Source: Lentisphaerota bacterium
GTDB lineage: Bacteria; Verrucomicrobiota; Kiritimatiellia; UBA8416; VGWI01
Assembly: GCA_016873655.1 (NCBI GenBank)
Contig: VGWI01000013.1
Coordinates: 1 to 45,136, forward strand
Length of the DNA stretch: 45,136 nucleotides
Direction: 5' to 3'
Below are positions 7,555 through 16,469 of this stretch, piece by piece. Under the pieces are notes generated by a model, which was given only the letters and a program-made list of their open reading frames with translations, searched no databases and was not told where the DNA came from. The position numbers and the translations under genes were made by a program. Numbering within the stretch: position 1 is the stretch's first letter; each line of letters starts with the position of its first letter.

Positions 7555-10500
7555 TCACCGGGCGGCGTCATGCCCTGAAAGCGCGCGTCTGACCTGAACG
7601 GCGAGAGCTTCCAGAGAGAACGGTTTCTGAAGGAATTCGAAATCGTTGTCGGCGCCGTTCTCCCTGCTGAGCTCTTCCGCCGCATAGCCGGATATGAAGA
7701 GCAGGGCCGTGTCGGGCCTGTCCGCCCTGATTCGGTCCGCCATCTTCCTTCCGGACATGTGGGGAAGCACGACGTCGGAGATCAGCAGATCAATACGGCC
7801 TTGATGCCCTGCGGCGATCGTGATGGCCCTGGCCGGATCGTCCGCTTCGATAACCTTGTAGCCAAGCTTCTCCAGCATGCGTGTTTCCATTGCCAGAATC
7901 GACGGGTCGTCCTCCACGAGGAGGACGGTTTCCCCGCGTGCGCGCGGAATGTGATGCCTGTCCTCCTGCTCCTGGTTGGGCAGCGCTGGGTTCTCGCGGG
8001 CCGGAAGATAGACGCGGAACGAGGCGCCCTTCGCCGGTTCGCTCTCGACATCAACGAACCCGTTGTTCTGCTTTACGATACCGTAGACGGTCGCAAGGCC
8101 CATGCCGGTGCCTTTCCCGAGGACCTTGGTCGTGAAGAAAGGCTCGAAAAGATGAGAAAGCACCTCGGCAGACATGCCGCAGCCGGTATCGGCAACCTCC
8201 ATAACAACGTAGTTGCCCGGGGTTATGTCGGCGTGCCATGCGCAGGAGTTCTCGTCCGCCACGAAGTTTGCGACCGAGATGCTGATCCGGCCCGCCCCTT
8301 CAATCGCGTCCCGCGCATTGACTGTCAGGTTGGCCAGAATCTGGTCAACCTGGCTCGGGTCAATGCAAACGGGCCAAAGGCCGTTCTGGGGAGTCCAGAC
8401 CAGTTCTATATTCTCGCCGATCAGGCGGCGCAACATCTTGAGCATGCCTTCGACGACATCGTTCAGGTCGAGAACCCTTGGCGCGACTGTCTGTTTGCGG
8501 GCGAACGCCAGAAGCTGGCGTGTCAGATCTCCTGCGCGTTTGCCGGTTCGCAGTATTTCGGCAATGTCGTCCCGCCGCGGGTCGTCCGGCGCGGTTTGCA
8601 TCTGCGCCATTTCCGCGTGACCCAGGATCGCCTGAAGCATGTTGTTGAAATCGTGCGCAACGCCGCCGGCGAGCTGCCCCACAGCTTCCATCTTGCGGGC
8701 CTGCTGCAGACTGGTCTCCAGGCGCCGGTTCTCGGTGATGTCCAGAACGAGAGAAGCGACGCCGACAACGTTGCCCGATTCGTCCACAAGCGGGGTGTTG
8801 AACCAGTCGCAGATAAGAGTGCAGCCGTCCTTTGTGACATTCTCGTTTGTGCTGCGTTCTCCGCCGTACTGCCCGAGGAGGTCGGCCCATACCTTGTCCA
8901 CATGTTCCCTGGCCTCTTCAGGGATGACGAGTTCCGACGCGTGGCGGCCGAGCGCCTCGTCTTTCGAGTATCCGAATATTCGCTCCGCCGCCGGGTTCCA
9001 CGCCGTGACGCGGAAGTCCGTGTCCCACTCGATGACTCCCAGCGGCGTTTGCTGGCGGTGCAGGAGTATCCGTTGCTGGGATTCGCGGAGCTGCTCTTCG
9101 GTCTGTCTGCGCGATATGGCCATGGCTATGCTCGCGGCCATGTCTTCCAGGCGGTGTACGAGGTCCGGGGTAAGCATTCCCTTCCGCCGGTCGTTGAGCT
9201 GGAGCAGGCCCATTATGCCATTGGGCGTCCTGAGAGGTATCAGCGCGACGGACTGGTATCCGGCGCGGATGCAGTTGTTGCGCGGATTGGCGCGCGGGTC
9301 GCTGGATGCCGGCATCGAGAGAATGTCGTCGGCCTTCGACGTCCAGAAGCTGCCCGCTTCGGTGAAGAAGGGCAATGACGGGTCCGTGCGCCCGTTCAGG
9401 ACCAGCCCGCAGGTGCATTCAAGAACCGGTCTGCCCCTTTCGTCCCGGGAAATATTGCCGTGTCCATCGCGCGCGCACAGGAGTCTTTCCTCTTTCACGA
9501 ATGCGTCCGGGAAGCCGGATTGCTCGAAGTAGGGGAAGTCGTCGCCGCTGCGGAGCCGCAGTCCCACGGCGTCGAAACCGGTGTGGCTCCTCACAAGCGT
9601 CAGCATTTCACGGATGAGAGAATTGAGGTTGGCGGCAAGGTTGAGCGCCTGTAGAACTTCCGTCGTCAGCCGCTGCATCCGCTCGCGCGTCTTCCGGCCG
9701 GTAATGTCTCTCATCAGCGTTGCGCGGAAAGACCGACCCATGAGAGAGATGTTCCTTGCCGTGCATTCGGCGTTGAAAGTTGAGCCGTCTTTTCGAAGGG
9801 CGATGTATTCGTACGGGCCGCAGGAACCTGAAGCCACCATGGCCTTCACCAGCTCTCGTGATTCAGGGGCGATGAATTCCATTACCTCCCGCCCCAGCAT
9901 TTCCCCGGGAGCGTAGCCCAGCATGTCGGCGATCTGGGGGTTGACGTCGGTCACCACGCCGTTCTCCGCGAAGCCGATTCCGTCAGTGATCGTCTCCGAG
10001 ATATGCCGCAGACGCGCCTCGCTCTCGCGAAGGGCCGCCTCGGTTTTCACTCGCTCCGACAACTCGGCCGTGATCCGGTCCTGGCTGCGGCGCATGGAGC
10101 GGGAGTAGAGAATCACTATTGCGGTCACGAGCAGGGCGGAGGCGGTTACGTCGCCCGCGAAGCTCAGCGGGTTTTCGGAGGACGGCCGGAAAAACTCCAT
10201 CCTTTCTGCGATGGCCAGGAACCAGACCGAAAAAAGACACAATCCCGAAGTGATCGTGGTGAAAAGACGTTTGCGCACGAGGCCGGCCATGAGTATCACA
10301 GCCGCGAAGGCCGCGACTGAGCCGTCGTTCACGCCGCCGCCCACCCATGCCATCCACGTGAGCGCCGCCCATCCGGTCAGAACCCCCGCGGCGCCGACGG
10401 TGTCCGGCGAGACCCATCGCGTCGAAACCAGCAAACCGGCAAAGAAGACAAGGAGCACGGCCAGGACGGAGTTGGAGCGCGGGCCGCCGCCGCCGAGAGT

Positions 10501-10632
10501 CAGGCGGGCCGCGAGCAGGCAGCCGATGACTAGCACGATGGAAACGATGACGCCCCGCAGGAAGCGGGTCGTCGTGTCGTGTGCTTCATCGCCGGCGGCA
10601 GGCGGGACAAGCCATGTAAGGAATCGGCGCAT
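7555..10632 (-). CDS. membrane hybrid sensor histidine kinase (6 TM-PAS-GAF-PAS-HisKA-HATPase-REC)
   Basis: 1025 residues. About six transmembrane helices (about 25-180) form an integral membrane sensor. Then follow PAS1 (about 201-311), GAF (about 321-508), PAS2 (about 516-638), HisKA with phospho-acceptor His660 in GGVAHDFNNML, and an ATPase domain (N-box NLTVNARDA near 768, G-boxes DTGCGMS and GKGTGMGL). A C-terminal receiver domain has phospho-acceptor Asp953 in ISDVVLP and Lys1003. The GAF has four cysteines (CTCG and others) conserved in its subfamily, which might bind a metal or sense redox. The start is set at 10632, after the methyltransferase stop; earlier in-frame starts would run into that gene. 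No DNA-binding regulator is adjacent, so its output is unknown. Confidence 0.9.
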   Translation of the reverse strand: MRRFLTWLVPPAAGDEAHDTTTRFLRGVIVSIVLVIGCLLAARLTLGGGGPRSNSVLAVLLVFFAGLLVSTRWVSPDTVGAAGVLTGWAALTWMAWVGGGVNDGSVAAFAAVILMAGLVRKRLFTTITSGLCLFSVWFLAIAERMEFFRPSSENPLSFAGDVTASALLVTAIVILYSRSMRRSQDRITAELSERVKTEAALRESEARLRHISETITDGIGFAENGVVTDVNPQIADMLGYAPGEMLGREVMEFIAPESRELVKAMVASGSCGPYEYIALRKDGSTFNAECTARNISLMGRSFRATLMRDITGRKTRERMQRLTTEVLQALNLAANLNSLIREMLTLVRSHTGFDAVGLRLRSGDDFPYFEQSGFPDAFVKEERLLCARDGHGNISRDERGRPVLECTCGLVLNGRTDPSLPFFTEAGSFWTSKADDILSMPASSDPRANPRNNCIRAGYQSVALIPLRTPNGIMGLLQLNDRRKGMLTPDLVHRLEDMAASIAMAISRRQTEEQLRESQQRILLHRQQTPLGVIEWDTDFRVTAWNPAAERIFGYSKDEALGRHASELVIPEEAREHVDKVWADLLGQYGGERSTNENVTKDGCTLICDWFNTPLVDESGNVVGVASLVLDITENRRLETSLQQARKMEAVGQLAGGVAHDFNNMLQAILGHAEMAQMQTAPDDPRRDDIAEILRTGKRAGDLTRQLLAFARKQTVAPRVLDLNDVVEGMLKMLRRLIGENIELVWTPQNGLWPVCIDPSQVDQILANLTVNARDAIEGAGRISISVANFVADENSCAWHADITPGNYVVMEVADTGCGMSAEVLSHLFEPFFTTKVLGKGTGMGLATVYGIVKQNNGFVDVESEPAKGASFRVYLPARENPALPNQEQEDRHHIPRARGETVLLVEDDPSILAMETRMLEKLGYKVIEADDPARAITIAAGHQGRIDLLISDVVLPHMSGRKMADRIRADRPDTALLFISGYAAEELSRENGADNDFEFLQKPFSLEALAVQVRRALSGHDAAR

Positions 10633-10723
10633 GAATGTGTTCGCGCTCTCCGGTTGTTCCAGCAGGACCGTGCATTTGACGTGAGGCTGGCAGTTTAGGA
10701 GCAGAAACCTGCGCGGGCAATAG

Positions 10724-11347
10724 TCATGTGCCTCGGGTTGCGGCGACAAGTCCGTGCAGCGCCAGCGGCCGCGGCAGCGGCAGTCCGCGGGAAGCGAGGA
10801 CTGCGAGTCCGTCTGCTTCGAGCAGGCGGCGGATTGACCTGAACCCGTGCCGGCGGACGTGGCCGGGATCAAAGGCGGCTTCGCGGAAACGGAGGCACAG
10901 AACTCTGGCGGCGAACATGGCCCGGTCGAACGGAAACACGACAATCAGACGGCCGCCCGGCTTCAGCACGCGCGCGAGTTCGGCCACGGCCGCTTCCGGC
11001 CTGTCAAGGTGCTCGATCACCTCCATGAAAAGCACGGCGTCGAAAGACGCGTCCGGGAAATCCAGTTGATAGACGCTGCCGTGGCGGGCGGGCAGGCCGA
11101 GTCCTCTGCAGATGGCGACGTTGGCCGGGTCGGCGTCAACTCCTTCGACGCGGGCCGAGGGGAAGCGGGAAACCAGTTTTCCGAGTGTTATACCCTCGCC
11201 GCAACCGGCATCGAGGATACGCGAGCCGGCGACAAACCCGAGGGTAACGTCATCCCGGTAATCCCAGTAGCGCCTTCCGAGGCCGCCCTTGGCGTACTGC
11301 TCGCGCTGGCTGATCTCCTCTTCGCATTTTCCCGCTGTTACCGGCAT
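10724..11347 (-). CDS. class I SAM-dependent methyltransferase (Methyltransf_11 type)
   Basis: 207 residues. SAM-binding motif I is ILDAGCGEG (about 45-53), the acidic end of strand 2 is VEGVDAD, motif II is FDAVLFMEVIEHL (the EVIEHLD block typical of UbiE-like and polysaccharide-linked methyltransferases), and motif III is LKPGGRLIVVFP. The substrate cannot be told. An ATG 17 codons upstream also exists, but ATG 11347 has an ideal AGGAGG ten bases before it, so it was chosen. The gene is followed 91 nt later by the hybrid kinase on the same strand; a link between the two is uncertain. Confidence 0.85.
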   Translation of the reverse strand: MPVTAGKCEEEISQREQYAKGGLGRRYWDYRDDVTLGFVAGSRILDAGCGEGITLGKLVSRFPSARVEGVDADPANVAICRGLGLPARHGSVYQLDFPDASFDAVLFMEVIEHLDRPEAAVAELARVLKPGGRLIVVFPFDRAMFAARVLCLRFREAAFDPGHVRRHGFRSIRRLLEADGLAVLASRGLPLPRPLALHGLVAATRGT

Positions 11348-11374
11348 GGCCGTGTCGCCTCCTGAACAGGGCGG

Positions 11375-11380
11375 ATAATA
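11375..11380 (-). promoter_or_regulatory. -10 element for the methyltransferase gene
   Basis: The minus strand reads TATTAT (5 of 6 to consensus) followed by CCGCC, the same discriminator seen downstream of other -10 boxes in the window. It lies about 27 nt before the start codon. The -35 region is poor. Confidence 0.4.
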
Positions 11381-11428
11381 GCCGCAGGCGCGGAACACGG
11401 CCAGCGATAAGGGCAGGGCGGAATCGTA

Positions 11429-11457
11429 TTGCGCGTGCGGGTGGAGAGGGGGAGAAT
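11429..11457 (+). promoter_or_regulatory. promoter of the secretin-domain gene
   Basis: -35 TTGCGC (11429-11434), 17-bp spacer, -10 GAGAAT (11452-11457). The -35 hexamer is identical to that proposed for the TIR-SUMF1 gene. The leader would be about 18 nt and contains GAGGGGGG. Confidence 0.38.
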
Positions 11458-11481
11458 GGGCAGCGAAAACGAGGGGGGCCG

Positions 11482-12312
11482 ATGAAGACAGGTTTACTTG
11501 CCGTGGTGGCGCTTCTGCTTCCTGCGTTCTGCGCGTGCGGGCAGGACGACGGGGTCTTCAGAGTCTATCCTCTGAACGGCGGCGATGAGATAGTGCAGAT
11601 TCTGCGCGACGTTGCCGGGCCCGAAGCGCGGATTGTTCCCGACCCGCAGAGCCGCAGGCTGATGGTCTATGCCGGAACGAACGCCCACGCCCGGATAGCC
11701 TCCGTTCTGCTGGAGGCGGATCAGCCCCGGAAGAACATCAGGATAGACGTGGTTTTCGTGGAGACCGCCCAGGACACCGCCGCCGGAGCAGGGGTTGGCG
11801 GGTCAGGCCACGTCGTCATAACGCCGTCGGGAGCGGGGGGCACGGTCAAGATCACACCGCGCTTCTACAACAGGGCGACAGGCGTCGATTCGACATCCGT
11901 GCAGACTCTCATGGTCCAGAGCGGCGGCGAAGGCCGGCTCGAGGTCGGCAGTGAAATCCCCCATGTGGAGTGGCTGACCGATTACGGCGCGCGGCACGGG
12001 CTGCTGAGCGCTGAGACGAGCTGGCGGCGGGTCGGCGCGTTTCTTCGCGTCAGGGCGACAGTTGTGGGCGACGGTTCGGCGGTCAGGCTGGAGTTGACGC
12101 CGGAGATGTCGGGGCTCACGGATGCGGGAGACCAGTCCGTGCGATTCTCCGGCGTCTCCACGGAGATGACCGTAAGGAACGGCAGCACCGTGGACATCGG
12201 AGGCTTCGAGCAGAACAGGGACTTCTACAGCCGCTTCCTCGTGGGGTTCGACCGCGGCGGCACGGCGCGCAAGCTGTCAATCCGGGTAACGCCGCGGATA
12301 CTGGACAACTGA
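11482..12312 (+). CDS. short secretin-domain protein, secreted
   Basis: 276 residues. Signal peptide (about 1-18), then a secretin N1-like alpha/beta domain (about 25-82, IVQILRDV, followed by the ARIASVLLEAD helix). It continues through NIRIDVVFVET into a C-terminal secretin-type beta region (about 150-276: VGSEIPHVEW, LRVRATVV, VRLELTPEMSG, RVTPRI). Full-length GspD/PilQ secretins are 500-700 residues; this has one N-domain and a short barrel-like region. It may be an accessory or outer-membrane assembly factor, or a small pore. No type II or type IV pilus genes are near. GAGGGGGG precedes the ATG. Divergent from the methyltransferase gene. Confidence 0.75.
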   Translation: MKTGLLAVVALLLPAFCACGQDDGVFRVYPLNGGDEIVQILRDVAGPEARIVPDPQSRRLMVYAGTNAHARIASVLLEADQPRKNIRIDVVFVETAQDTAAGAGVGGSGHVVITPSGAGGTVKITPRFYNRATGVDSTSVQTLMVQSGGEGRLEVGSEIPHVEWLTDYGARHGLLSAETSWRRVGAFLRVRATVVGDGSAVRLELTPEMSGLTDAGDQSVRFSGVSTEMTVRNGSTVDIGGFEQNRDFYSRFLVGFDRGGTARKLSIRVTPRILDN

Positions 12313-12365
12313 TTCCTGCGGTATTTCCGCCGTACGGCCTTGCGTCGAGCGAATGGCGAAAGCGC

Positions 12366-12385
12366 GCCGCCCTTCGTGCGGCGGC
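12366..12385. terminator. GC hairpin downstream of the secretin-domain gene
   Basis: GCCGCC (12366-12371) can pair with GGCGGC (12380-12385) around a TTCG-containing loop, about 54 nt after the secretin stop. There is no T-run, so intrinsic termination is unproven. It also overlaps the end of the sulfatase relic on the other strand. Confidence 0.25.
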
Positions 12386-12639
12386 TACAGGAAGGTTTTC
12401 GCCGGCAGGCCGTGGCAGCCCATCATGTCGCCGTGGTCGCTTGTGAAGAAGATAATCGTGCCATCCCACTGGCCCGACGCGCGTACGGCGTCGAGGATGG
12501 CGCCGGCATGCGTATCCGCGAGGCTGCACAATCCCCAGTACCGCGCGACCAGCTCGCGCCGGCCGCGTTTGGTGTGGAGAAAGAGCGGGTTCATGGGCTT
12601 TTTCATGCCGGGATGCTGTGTTCCGGCGTCACCGGCGAG
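12385..12639 (-). pseudogene. sulfatase relic (internal fragment)
   Basis: An open stretch on the minus strand encodes a short piece of a type I sulfatase. It reads YWGLCSLADTHAGAILDAV, then IIFFTSDHGDMMG and HGLPAKTFL, and then stops at TAG. In intact sulfatases these blocks sit in the middle of the protein, with TSDHGD providing metal ligands, and the chain continues for well over 100 residues. Here both the N-terminal domain with the formylglycine site and the C-terminal part are absent, and the open stretch begins right after an in-frame stop near 12640. A decayed copy is the simplest reading. A second sulfatase remnant lies at 17044-17295 on the opposite strand, so the two bracket the polyol cassette. 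Confidence 0.72.
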
Positions 12640-12678
12640 TCAAGCCGGTTCTCCCGTTTTCCCTGCCGCCGCGGAGCA

Positions 12679-12707
12679 TTGAAAACGGCGCGCGGATGTG
12701 CGATACA
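12679..12707 (+). promoter_or_regulatory. promoter of the polyol-kinase-reductase cassette
   Basis: -35 TTGAAA (12679-12684, 5 of 6), 17-bp spacer, -10-like GATACA (12702-12707). The ATG at 12717 is only 9 nt beyond the -10 box and has no ribosome site, so a leaderless or near-leaderless transcript is predicted. Confidence 0.42.
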
Positions 12708-12716
12708 TCCCCGCGC

Positions 12717-13961
12717 ATGAGCGGCTCCCGTCATTTCGCAGGATTCGGGTTCGGCCCGATCCAGTCCGGGTTGATGCTCCTGGAAGCGCAGGCGTCCGGG
12801 AATTTCTCCCGCTTCACCATTGCCGAGGTGGACCATGGTCTTGTCGGCGAGGTGAGGGCCAACAGTGGCCGGGTAACGGTGAACGTCGCCCGGGCCGACG
12901 GCGTTGAACACCGGCTGCTCGAAGGGATAGAGATACTGAACCCGGCCGTTCCCGCCGACCGCGAGGCGCTCGTGGAAGCGGTGCGCGCCGCCGACGAACT
13001 TGCCACCGCCCTGCCCAGCGTTGATTTCTATGCCCGGGGCGGCGCAGCTTCGGTTGCCGCGGTGCTGGCCGACGGCCTCGACGGCTCGAAGCAGAGGCTG
13101 CTTTACGCTTCCGAGAACCACAACCACGCCGCAAGCCTGCTGATCAGGGCGGTGTCTGCGGCGCGCGGGGGTGCGGAGTCTGTCGGTCTGCAGGCGGTTG
13201 ACACTGTTATCGGGAAGATGAGCGGTGTTATCAGGGATCCGGCAGTTGCGGCTCGCCTCGGGCTTGCCGCCATGACGCCCGGCGGCGCGCGGGCCGTGCT
13301 GGTGGAGGCGTTCAACAGGATTCTCATATCCCGCGTGAGCCTGCCCGGCTTCGCGCGCGGGATCGGCGTGTTCGAGGAAAAGGACGACCTGCTGCCGTTC
13401 GAGGAAGCAAAGCTGTATGGCCACAATGCGATCCATGCCGTGCTTGGGTACCTCGCCCGCGGCCGGGGCCTGAAAGTGATGAGCGAGATAGCGCGTCACC
13501 GCGACCTGCTGGAACTCGGCAGGCGTGCTTTCATCGAGGAATCCGGAGCGGCCCTTATCCGGCGGCACGGCGGGTCGGGCGAGGCGCTCTTCACCCCGGG
13601 CGGGTATGCCGGATACGCCGACGATCTCCTGCGCCGCATGGTGAACCCCTGCCTGAACGACGAGATAGAGCGTGTTTGCCGTGATCCGCGGCGCAAGCTC
13701 GGCTACGATGACCGCCTCGCCGGCACGATAAGGCTGGCGGTTCAGTACGGGCTGGAGACGCCTGTGATGGCTTCCGGGGCGGCAGCAGCGCTGGAGCAGG
13801 CGCGAGTGGGCGGGGAGATCGCCGTGCCGGCCGGCGCGAGGGATGAAGCCGCGCGCCAGGCGCTGGCCGCTCTCTGGGGCCCGGCGCGGCCCGGCGACGG
13901 GGAAGTGCGCGAAGAATGCCTGCGGCGGATAGCGCGGGCCTATGCGGGAATGGGGAAATGA
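12717..13961 (+). CDS. mannitol-dehydrogenase-family polyol(-phosphate) dehydrogenase
   Basis: 414 residues, long-chain NAD(P)-dependent polyol dehydrogenase resembling mannitol-1-phosphate 5-dehydrogenase. The N-terminus has the nucleotide-binding GFGFGPIQSG (9-18). The catalytic signature is in KLYGHNAIH, with Lys232, Asn237 and His240 in the family's K-x4-N-x2-H arrangement. It would interconvert a sugar (or its phosphate) and the corresponding polyol in the cytoplasm. The start at 12717 matches the family N-terminus and fits the promoter; an ATG at 12696 is the alternative. Its stop overlaps the next gene's start (ATGA), so it is coupled to a PfkB kinase and then to another dehydrogenase. 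The true substrate is unknown. Confidence 0.82.
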   Translation: MSGSRHFAGFGFGPIQSGLMLLEAQASGNFSRFTIAEVDHGLVGEVRANSGRVTVNVARADGVEHRLLEGIEILNPAVPADREALVEAVRAADELATALPSVDFYARGGAASVAAVLADGLDGSKQRLLYASENHNHAASLLIRAVSAARGGAESVGLQAVDTVIGKMSGVIRDPAVAARLGLAAMTPGGARAVLVEAFNRILISRVSLPGFARGIGVFEEKDDLLPFEEAKLYGHNAIHAVLGYLARGRGLKVMSEIARHRDLLELGRRAFIEESGAALIRRHGGSGEALFTPGGYAGYADDLLRRMVNPCLNDEIERVCRDPRRKLGYDDRLAGTIRLAVQYGLETPVMASGAAAALEQARVGGEIAVPAGARDEAARQALAALWGPARPGDGEVREECLRRIARAYAGMGK

Positions 13962-15220
13962 CGTACAGCGGACCTGAAGTCATTGCGGCCGGACACATCT
14001 GCCTGGACCTTTTCCCCAGGTTCACGAACGAGCCGGGACGGAAACTCGGAGACCTGCTGCGTCCCGGCACACTCGTTAAGATGGGGGACATGACCTTTTC
14101 CACGGGCGGGTCGGTTTTCAACACGGGCATGGCGCTTCGCATTTTCGGGTGCAGAGTCGGGTTCGCCGCCAAGGTCGGCGATGACGCCATAGGCCGCATC
14201 ATCACCGACGTACTGCGCCGCAACGGCAATGCGGATGGGGTGAAGGTTTCGGCGGGCGAACCCAGCTCCTACACGGTGGTGCTGGCACCGCAGGGCGTGG
14301 ACCGCGTGTTCCTGCACTGTCCAGGAACGAACGACACCTTCGTGAGCGGCGACATTGATTTCAACCTTGTCCGGGGGGCGCGCCTGTTTCACTTCGGCTA
14401 CCCCACTCTCATGGATGCCCTGCACGCCGAGGACGGCAGGGAACTGGAGGCGATATTCAGCGGGGCGAAGCGCGCCGGCGCGGCCACCTCGATGGACATA
14501 TCGCTCCCGGATCCGTGTTCGCCTGCCGGCCGGGCGGACTGGCGGGCGATCTACGGGCGCGTGCTGCCGAAAGTTGACGTCTTCACGCCAAGCATTGAGG
14601 AGGCGTTTTTCACGCTCGATCCCGCCGCGTACCTCGAGCGCAAGGCGTCCGCCGCGGGTGAGGAGCTGATCGAGCATATCACCCCCGGCGAGTTCCGGCG
14701 GATAGCGGGCGAGTTCGTGAAGATGGGTTGCGCCGTTGTCGCTCTGAAGGCCGGCCACAACGGCTGGTATCTGCGCGCCGGCGACTCGAAACGGCTTGCG
14801 GCGGCCGGATCCATCTTCAGCGGCAGGGAGAAAGAGTGGGCCGGCCGCGAGCTGTGGTGCCCGGCCTTTGCGGTGGACAGGATTGTGAGCGCCACGGGGG
14901 CCGGCGACGTTTCGATAGCCGCGTTTCTCGCGGCGCTTCTGCGCGGAGCGGGTCCGGAGCGTTGCCTGAAGATGGCGAACTGCGCTGGCTACATGAACCT
15001 GCGCGCCATGGACGCGACAGGCGGCCTTGTTTCGTGGGATGAGATGGAGCGTGTTCTGCCGTCCCTGCTCGAGCGCGGCGTATCCGCGCTGGACGGAGCG
15101 GGCGGCTGGGAATGGGAAAAAGAGGAAAGGCTCTGGGAGCGCATCGGCGCCGCCGGGGCGAGAGGGAGAGATGAAAACACTGGCGGTAAGACTCTATGGC
15201 AGGAACGATCTCAGGCTTGA
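13958..15220 (+). CDS. PfkB-family carbohydrate kinase
   Basis: 420 residues. The N-terminal PfkB signature region, STGGSVFNTGMAL (48-60), binds the sugar. The C-terminal ATP/anion-hole motif is ATGAGDVS (312-319), with Asp317 as catalytic base. It phosphorylates a sugar or sugar acid with ATP. It is about 100 residues longer than typical ribokinases, mostly an insertion around 205-300 and a Glu/Trp-rich tail. That tail (after about 385) overlaps the next gene by 50 nt. The start is fixed by the ATGA overlap with the polyol dehydrogenase. Together with that enzyme and the sorbose-phosphate-reductase-like enzyme it suggests an oxidise, phosphorylate and reduce route for a sugar alcohol or ketose. 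Confidence 0.88.
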   Translation: MTYSGPEVIAAGHICLDLFPRFTNEPGRKLGDLLRPGTLVKMGDMTFSTGGSVFNTGMALRIFGCRVGFAAKVGDDAIGRIITDVLRRNGNADGVKVSAGEPSSYTVVLAPQGVDRVFLHCPGTNDTFVSGDIDFNLVRGARLFHFGYPTLMDALHAEDGRELEAIFSGAKRAGAATSMDISLPDPCSPAGRADWRAIYGRVLPKVDVFTPSIEEAFFTLDPAAYLERKASAAGEELIEHITPGEFRRIAGEFVKMGCAVVALKAGHNGWYLRAGDSKRLAAAGSIFSGREKEWAGRELWCPAFAVDRIVSATGAGDVSIAAFLAALLRGAGPERCLKMANCAGYMNLRAMDATGGLVSWDEMERVLPSLLERGVSALDGAGGWEWEKEERLWERIGAAGARGRDENTGGKTLWQERSQA

Positions 15221-16448
15221 CAGCTTCGAACTGCCCCGGATCAAGGATGACGAGATACTGGCGGATATCGTATCCGACAGCATCTGCATGTCGTCGCACA
15301 AGGCGGCCATCCAGGGCGAAGACCACAAGCGCGTTCCGAGCGACGTGGCGAAGAACCCGATCATAATAGGCCACGAGTTCTGCGGCACCATTCTCGAGGT
15401 CGGCGCCCGGTGGAAAGAGAAGTTCCAGCCCGGCCGACGCTACAGCATACAGCCTGCGATGAACGTGCCGGGGCGCGAGCTGGAGGCGCCCGGCTACTCG
15501 TTCAGGACGATCGGCGGCGCGGCCACCCGGATCATCATCCCGCGCGAGGTGATGGAGATGGACTGCCTGCTGCCGTACGACGGCGACGCGTTCTTCAAGG
15601 CATCCCTGTCCGAACCGGTCTCCTGCATAATCGGCGGGTGCAACACCCAGTACCACTACAAGTTGGGCGAGTACACCCACACGTCGGGCATCGTTGCCGG
15701 CGGCCGGATGGCGATCCTCGCCGGCGCCGGCCCGATGGGGCTGGGCGCGATTGACTACGCTCTGAACGGGCCCCGGCAGCCTTCCGTCCTGGTGGTGACC
15801 GACATAGACAACGCGCGCCTGAGCCGCGCCGAATCCGTCTTCAGCGTGGGGGAAGCCCGGCGCCGCGGTGTGGAGCTGAAGTATCTCAATACAGCGTCCG
15901 GCGACGCGGTGGCCGCGATGATGGGCTGTGTCGGCGGCGCCGGATACGACGACGTGTTCGTATATGCGCCCGTGCCGGCGCTGATTGAGCAGGCGTCGCG
16001 CATTCTCGGGTTCAACGGGTGTCTCAACTTCTTCGCAGGCCCGTCGAAGAAGGAGTTCTTCGCCTCGATCAACTTCTACGACGTGCACTACATGGGGCAT
16101 CACGTCGTCGGCTCGTCCGGCGGCAACACGGCGGACATGCGCGAAGCGCTCGACCTCATGGGGCGGAACAAGCTCAATCCTGCCGTCATGATCACGCACG
16201 TCGGCGGGCTGGATTGCGTTGTGGAGACAACGTTGAACCTGCCGAAAATACCGGGCGGGAAGAAGCTCGTCTACACGAACATCTCGATGCCGCTCACGGC
16301 ACTGGACGACCTGCCGAAGCTGGGCGAGACCGATCCGGTCATGGCCGAGCTGGCGGCGATCACGAAGGCAAACAACGGGCTGTGGTCGGCGGAGGCGGAG
16401 AAATACCTGCTTGCGCATGCGAAGCCGATCGCCGGCGCCGCGGCGTAA
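15171..16448 (+). CDS. zinc-type MDR dehydrogenase, L-sorbose-1-phosphate-reductase-like
   Basis: 425 residues. Medium-chain dehydrogenase with putative catalytic-zinc ligands Cys39, His68, Glu69 (GHEF) and Glu148. The cofactor motif is GAGPMG (185-190). The four-cysteine structural-zinc lobe of classic alcohol dehydrogenases is absent. The N-terminal wording (LYGRNDLRL, DSICMSSHKAAIQG, NPIIIGHEFCG) is what I recall for the L-sorbose-1-phosphate reductase group, which interconverts ketose 1-phosphates and hexitol phosphates. Start at 15171, after GAGGGAGAG, inside the end of the kinase gene. Its place after a PfkB kinase supports a sugar-phosphate substrate. Exact specificity is inferred. Confidence 0.83.
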   Translation: MKTLAVRLYGRNDLRLDSFELPRIKDDEILADIVSDSICMSSHKAAIQGEDHKRVPSDVAKNPIIIGHEFCGTILEVGARWKEKFQPGRRYSIQPAMNVPGRELEAPGYSFRTIGGAATRIIIPREVMEMDCLLPYDGDAFFKASLSEPVSCIIGGCNTQYHYKLGEYTHTSGIVAGGRMAILAGAGPMGLGAIDYALNGPRQPSVLVVTDIDNARLSRAESVFSVGEARRRGVELKYLNTASGDAVAAMMGCVGGAGYDDVFVYAPVPALIEQASRILGFNGCLNFFAGPSKKEFFASINFYDVHYMGHHVVGSSGGNTADMREALDLMGRNKLNPAVMITHVGGLDCVVETTLNLPKIPGGKKLVYTNISMPLTALDDLPKLGETDPVMAELAAITKANNGLWSAEAEKYLLAHAKPIAGAAA

Positions 16449-16469
16449 CAGAAAGAAAAGGGGGTGCCC

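Noticed and set aside
7546-12635. A 16-bp exact repeat (GTTCCGGCGTCACCGG) at 7546-7561 and 12620-12635
   Set aside because: One short repeat pair is expected by chance in 45 kb of GC-rich DNA, and the flanks do not match.
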